A stretch of DNA of 64,000 nucleotides from Limnoglobus sp043785305 (GTDB lineage Bacteria > Planctomycetota > Planctomycetia > Gemmatales > Gemmataceae). Location: contig JAYVXI010000184.1 in assembly GCA_043785305.1 (NCBI GenBank), positions 1 through 64,000 of the forward strand, written 5' to 3'. Position 1 is the first letter of the stretch; the number at the start of each line of letters is the position of its first letter. The position numbers and the translations under genes were made by a program. Of this stretch, positions 61,676-64,000 are shown piece by piece. The notes below the pieces were generated by a model, which did no database searches, was not told where the DNA came from, and saw nothing but the letters and a program-made list of their open reading frames with translations.

Positions 61676-62413
61676 TTATTTGTCCTTCTGCACCACTTCG
61701 ACGGGTCGCCAGTTATACACGAAGCGTTTGAAGGCGAACTGGCCGGCTTTCCAGATCACGAACAACGACGCGACGATGACCGGTAGCGAGCAGGCACCGG
61801 GTGGGACATCGAACTCCTTCTTCTTCGTGACTTCGTTTTCCGAGTCGTTTTCAAGGCCCAAGTGTCGGAACAAATCGCCCATGTTCATCAGCGAGAAATA
61901 GATGATCGCGATGAAGATCAGTACGACGATGGCGCAGGCGATCCCCGGCAGAAGATGCTTGATGTAATCGCCCTGGGTGTGCGCCTCGATCTTCTTGGTT
62001 TCGTGGCGGCGGCGCTGAACCATGTCGTAGCCGCAGTTCAAGCAGATCGCCGTATCGGGCGGGTCGAGTTCGACGGCACAGAACGGACATCGCGCGGTGT
62101 CGAACTCGTTTGCCGTGATCCCGTACGGGTTGGCATCGTCGTCGTCGTCGACGGGAGGTTTCTTGGCAGCGGGGGCGGGGGCGGCGGGTTTCTTCGGCGC
62201 GTCGGCGAGCTGGAACGTTTCACCCGCCGGCTTCGCGGGCTTCGCAGGCTTCGCAGGAGCCGGTTTGGCCGTCGCGGGCTTCGAGCCGCCGACACTCGGC
62301 ACGGCGAATACCGTCTGACACTCTTTGCAGCGAATCTTCTTGCCCGCCATCGCAACGGGAACTTTCATTCCTTTCGCGCAGCTCGGGCACGAGACGGGGA
62401 TCGTATCGGCCAT
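61676..62413 (-). CDS. zinc-ribbon membrane protein of planctomycete type
   Basis: 245 residues. Start MADTIPVSCPSCAKGMKVPV with CxxC...CKEC makes an N-terminal MJ0042-like zinc finger. An Ala-Lys-Pro-rich linker (50-95), a second CxxC pair (ARCPFCAVELDPPDTAICLN) and two membrane helices (HLLPGIACAIVVLIFIAIIY and SLPVIVASLFVIWKAGQFAF) follow. Such proteins are numerous in Gemmata relatives; function unknown. The N-terminal ribbon probably binds zinc in the cytoplasm. Confidence 0.83.
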   Translation of the reverse strand: MADTIPVSCPSCAKGMKVPVAMAGKKIRCKECQTVFAVPSVGGSKPATAKPAPAKPAKPAKPAGETFQLADAPKKPAAPAPAAKKPPVDDDDDANPYGITANEFDTARCPFCAVELDPPDTAICLNCGYDMVQRRRHETKKIEAHTQGDYIKHLLPGIACAIVVLIFIAIIYFSLMNMGDLFRHLGLENDSENEVTKKKEFDVPPGACSLPVIVASLFVIWKAGQFAFKRFVYNWRPVEVVQKDK

Positions 62414-62567
62414 GCGGACCTCACGGAATGATTACCAGGGAGAATCGAGGAATACGACGATTGAACCGGCATCCTATAAGTTAGAAGATAGTTGCGGACA
62501 CGCCAGCGACGACCGCGCGAACCGCCCGACAATCCACGCGAACGGCCCGCTCACCCGGACCGACACC

Positions 62568-63353
62568 ATGACCACCGAACCGCGAATTCTCGTTTCCCTC
62601 GCCACGTATAACGAACGCGACAACCTGCTTCGGTTGATCGAAGATATCCACGTCGTTCTCCCCGATGCGCACATCCTCGTCGTCGACGACAACTCGCCCG
62701 ATGGCACCGGTCGCCTCGCCGACGATCTGGCCGCGAAGGATTCGCGCATCCACACGATCCACCGCCCGAAGAAGCTCGGCCTCGGTACCGCGACGCTCGC
62801 AGCCATGCACTATGCCATGGATCACGACTACGATTACCTGCAAAACATGGATGCCGACTTCAGCCACCCGCCGCGGTTTCTGCCGGGAATCCTCGCCGGA
62901 ATGCAGTCGCACGATGTGATGATCGGCTCGCGATACGTCCCCGGCGGTGCGACCGAGAACTGGCCGTTGAAGCGGCGCATCATCAGCCAGACTGTGAATG
63001 GCATCGTGCGGTTCCTGTTCCGAATGCCGGTCAAGGACGCCAGCGGCGCGTTCCGCTGTTACCGCGTCGCCACCCTACGCATTACCGATCTGGATCGCAC
63101 TCGGTCGCGCGGATACTCGTTCCAGCAGGAAGTCCTCTTTCGCTGTTTCAAGGCCGGCGCTCGCCTCGGAGAATTTCCGATTCTTTTCGAGAATCGCCGG
63201 GCGGGGAGTAGCAAGGTCAACGGCATGGAGGCGTTGCGTTCGATCGCGATGATCTTCTACATCGGCCTGCGTAACTTCGTCGGTCTGGAACGTGTCCGAA
63301 CAAAAACGGTCGGCGTACCGACCCCACCGCCTTCGATGCGAGGTTCCTCGTGA
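62568..63353 (+). CDS. polyprenol-phosphate-mannose-synthase-like glycosyltransferase (GT2)
   Basis: 261 residues. GT-A fold with VSLATYNERDNLLRLIEDI, HILVVDDNSPDGTGRLADDL (DD-x-S), KKLGLGTATLAAMHYAM and the metal site QNMDADFSHPP (DAD), then IGSRYVPGGATENWP. These are the features of DPM1/Ppm1-type enzymes, which move a hexose from GDP- or UDP-sugar onto a polyprenyl phosphate in the inner membrane. No GtrA membrane domain follows, so this is the soluble single-domain kind. ATG 62568 fits the mannose synthase start. cbiE starts within its stop codon. Confidence 0.92.
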   Translation: MTTEPRILVSLATYNERDNLLRLIEDIHVVLPDAHILVVDDNSPDGTGRLADDLAAKDSRIHTIHRPKKLGLGTATLAAMHYAMDHDYDYLQNMDADFSHPPRFLPGILAGMQSHDVMIGSRYVPGGATENWPLKRRIISQTVNGIVRFLFRMPVKDASGAFRCYRVATLRITDLDRTRSRGYSFQQEVLFRCFKAGARLGEFPILFENRRAGSSKVNGMEALRSIAMIFYIGLRNFVGLERVRTKTVGVPTPPPSMRGSS

Positions 63354-64000
63354 GCGCACCAAAAATCCCCATCGTCGGCGTCGGCCCCGATGGCCTCGCG
63401 GGGCTAACGCTCCGTTCGCGCGAACTGCTGACCTCCACCGAACTCCTGTTCGGTTCGGACCAGGTACTGCGACTGTTGCCCGAGCTGACCGCCGAGCGCG
63501 TGCGAATCGGGACCGATTTGCCGAGTATCGTCGAGCGAATTAAGACCAACGCGGGCGGCAAGCGGATGGCGATCGTCTCGATCGGCGATCCGCTGTTCTA
63601 CGGCACCGCACGTTACCTTTGCGATAAAGTCGGCCCGGACCTCTTTGAAGTCGTGCCGCACATCAGCAGTATGCAACTCGCCTTCGCGCGTCTGAAAGAG
63701 ACTTGGGAAGAAGCGTATCTCACCGATCTTTCGACGAAGTCGCTCGACGATGTTCTCGATAAAATTCGCGGGGCCGAAACCGTCGGGTTGTTCACGAGCG
63801 AAGCGTACACGCCGGGCCGCATCGCGCAGGAATTGCTCGCGCGCGGCATCGATTACTTCCGTGCCACCGTCTGCGAAAACCTCGGTGGGAAGGACGAACG
63901 GATCACGCAAAGCGAACTCAACGACTTGCAAACGATGGCGTTCGATCCGCTGAATATCCTCATTTTGAAGCGTTTGCCGGACCGCCCCGATGCCCAACGC
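63350..64000 (+). CDS. cbiE: precorrin-6Y C5,15-methyltransferase subunit CbiE (partial)
   Basis: The frame from GTG 63350 (GTGA overlap with the previous stop) runs off the window end after 217 codons. Start PKIPIVGVGPDGLAGLTLRS is the SAM-binding tetrapyrrole methylase loop. AIVSIGDPLFYGTARYLCDK and FEVVPHISSMQLAFARLKET match the CbiE/CobL N-terminal half, which methylates C5 of precorrin-6B in cobalamin synthesis. The CbiT half may follow outside. Translational coupling with a glycosyltransferase is probably incidental. Confidence 0.92.
   Translation, partial: MSAPKIPIVGVGPDGLAGLTLRSRELLTSTELLFGSDQVLRLLPELTAERVRIGTDLPSIVERIKTNAGGKRMAIVSIGDPLFYGTARYLCDKVGPDLFEVVPHISSMQLAFARLKETWEEAYLTDLSTKSLDDVLDKIRGAETVGLFTSEAYTPGRIAQELLARGIDYFRATVCENLGGKDERITQSELNDLQTMAFDPLNILILKRLPDRPDAQR

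Noticed and set aside
1..64000. CRISPR array, tRNA or rRNA genes
   Set aside because: No regularly spaced repeats with unique spacers, no cloverleaf-type sequences ending in a GTTC-A loop plus CCA-like arm, and no conserved rRNA blocks were noticed by eye; a tool scan could still find a divergent tRNA.

Overview
The window is a chromosomal segment of a planctomycete, most likely order Gemmatales (family Gemmataceae). This is a reading of gene content, not a computed placement. The markers are a DUF1559 protein with a prepilin-type N-terminus, two large FG-GAP surface proteins that begin with an LExRxVPA motif, an Rpn-like protein with EGR repeats, a 1001-residue sugar-dehydrogenase-like/cytochrome c mosaic, tandem YkgJ-type proteins, DUF1570, two Ser/Thr kinases, and Gram-negative envelope genes (lpxC, skp, OprP-like porin). 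Genes are densely packed on both strands. I see no rRNA, tRNA, IS element, CRISPR array or prophage.

Layout. 1-1.2 kb: two frameshifted genes (Rpn-like, phospholipase D-like). 1.3-6.0 kb: an EamA transporter with a histidine-rich tail, coaD, a secreted methyltransferase, a small secreted protein, a DUF1559 protein and a lipoprotein. 6.1-7.4 kb: a two-domain AhpD/carboxymuconolactone-decarboxylase protein interrupted by an in-frame TGA at the second position of its CxxC motif, followed by a SECIS-like hairpin. 7.4-18.6 kb: a DabA-DabB-type operon with an extra NuoM-like subunit, a divergent histidine kinase/NtrC-type pair, and a SulP transporter; this may be an inorganic-carbon module. 18.6-25 kb: OprP-like porin, SGNH hydrolase, DUF433, DUF2007, and a skp-lpxC-oxidoreductase operon. 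25-34 kb: PQQ-type beta-propeller protein, YggS, GNAT, the cytochrome c mosaic, an HtrA protease and smpB. 34-39 kb: a glycosyltransferase, a double LPS-kinase-like protein, DUF1570 and two YkgJ proteins. 38.8-45 kb: a receptor-like Ser/Thr kinase, ubiX, a toxin-antitoxin pair and a secreted unknown. 45-51 kb: two divergent FG-GAP surface proteins. 51-57 kb: rsmH, LOG family, sugar phosphate isomerase family, a CtpA-type protease, a candidate structured RNA and a PEP-hydrolase-family protein. 57-64 kb: SDR, fatty acid desaturase, a small atypical kinase, pyrF, a zinc-ribbon membrane protein, a dolichol-phosphate-mannose-synthase-like glycosyltransferase and the start of cbiE.

The most interesting observation is the probable selenoprotein at 6081-7397. 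The TGA falls exactly on the second Cys of a CxxC redox motif, the frame stays open for another 325 codons, and a 6-bp hairpin with a GGUC loop starts 20 nt after the TGA. Other leads are the dab/SulP/two-component module, a kinase with an A-B-B-A extracellular repeat array, a candidate non-coding RNA at 56143-56366, and a set of long intergenic inverted repeats, one of them a nested double hairpin.
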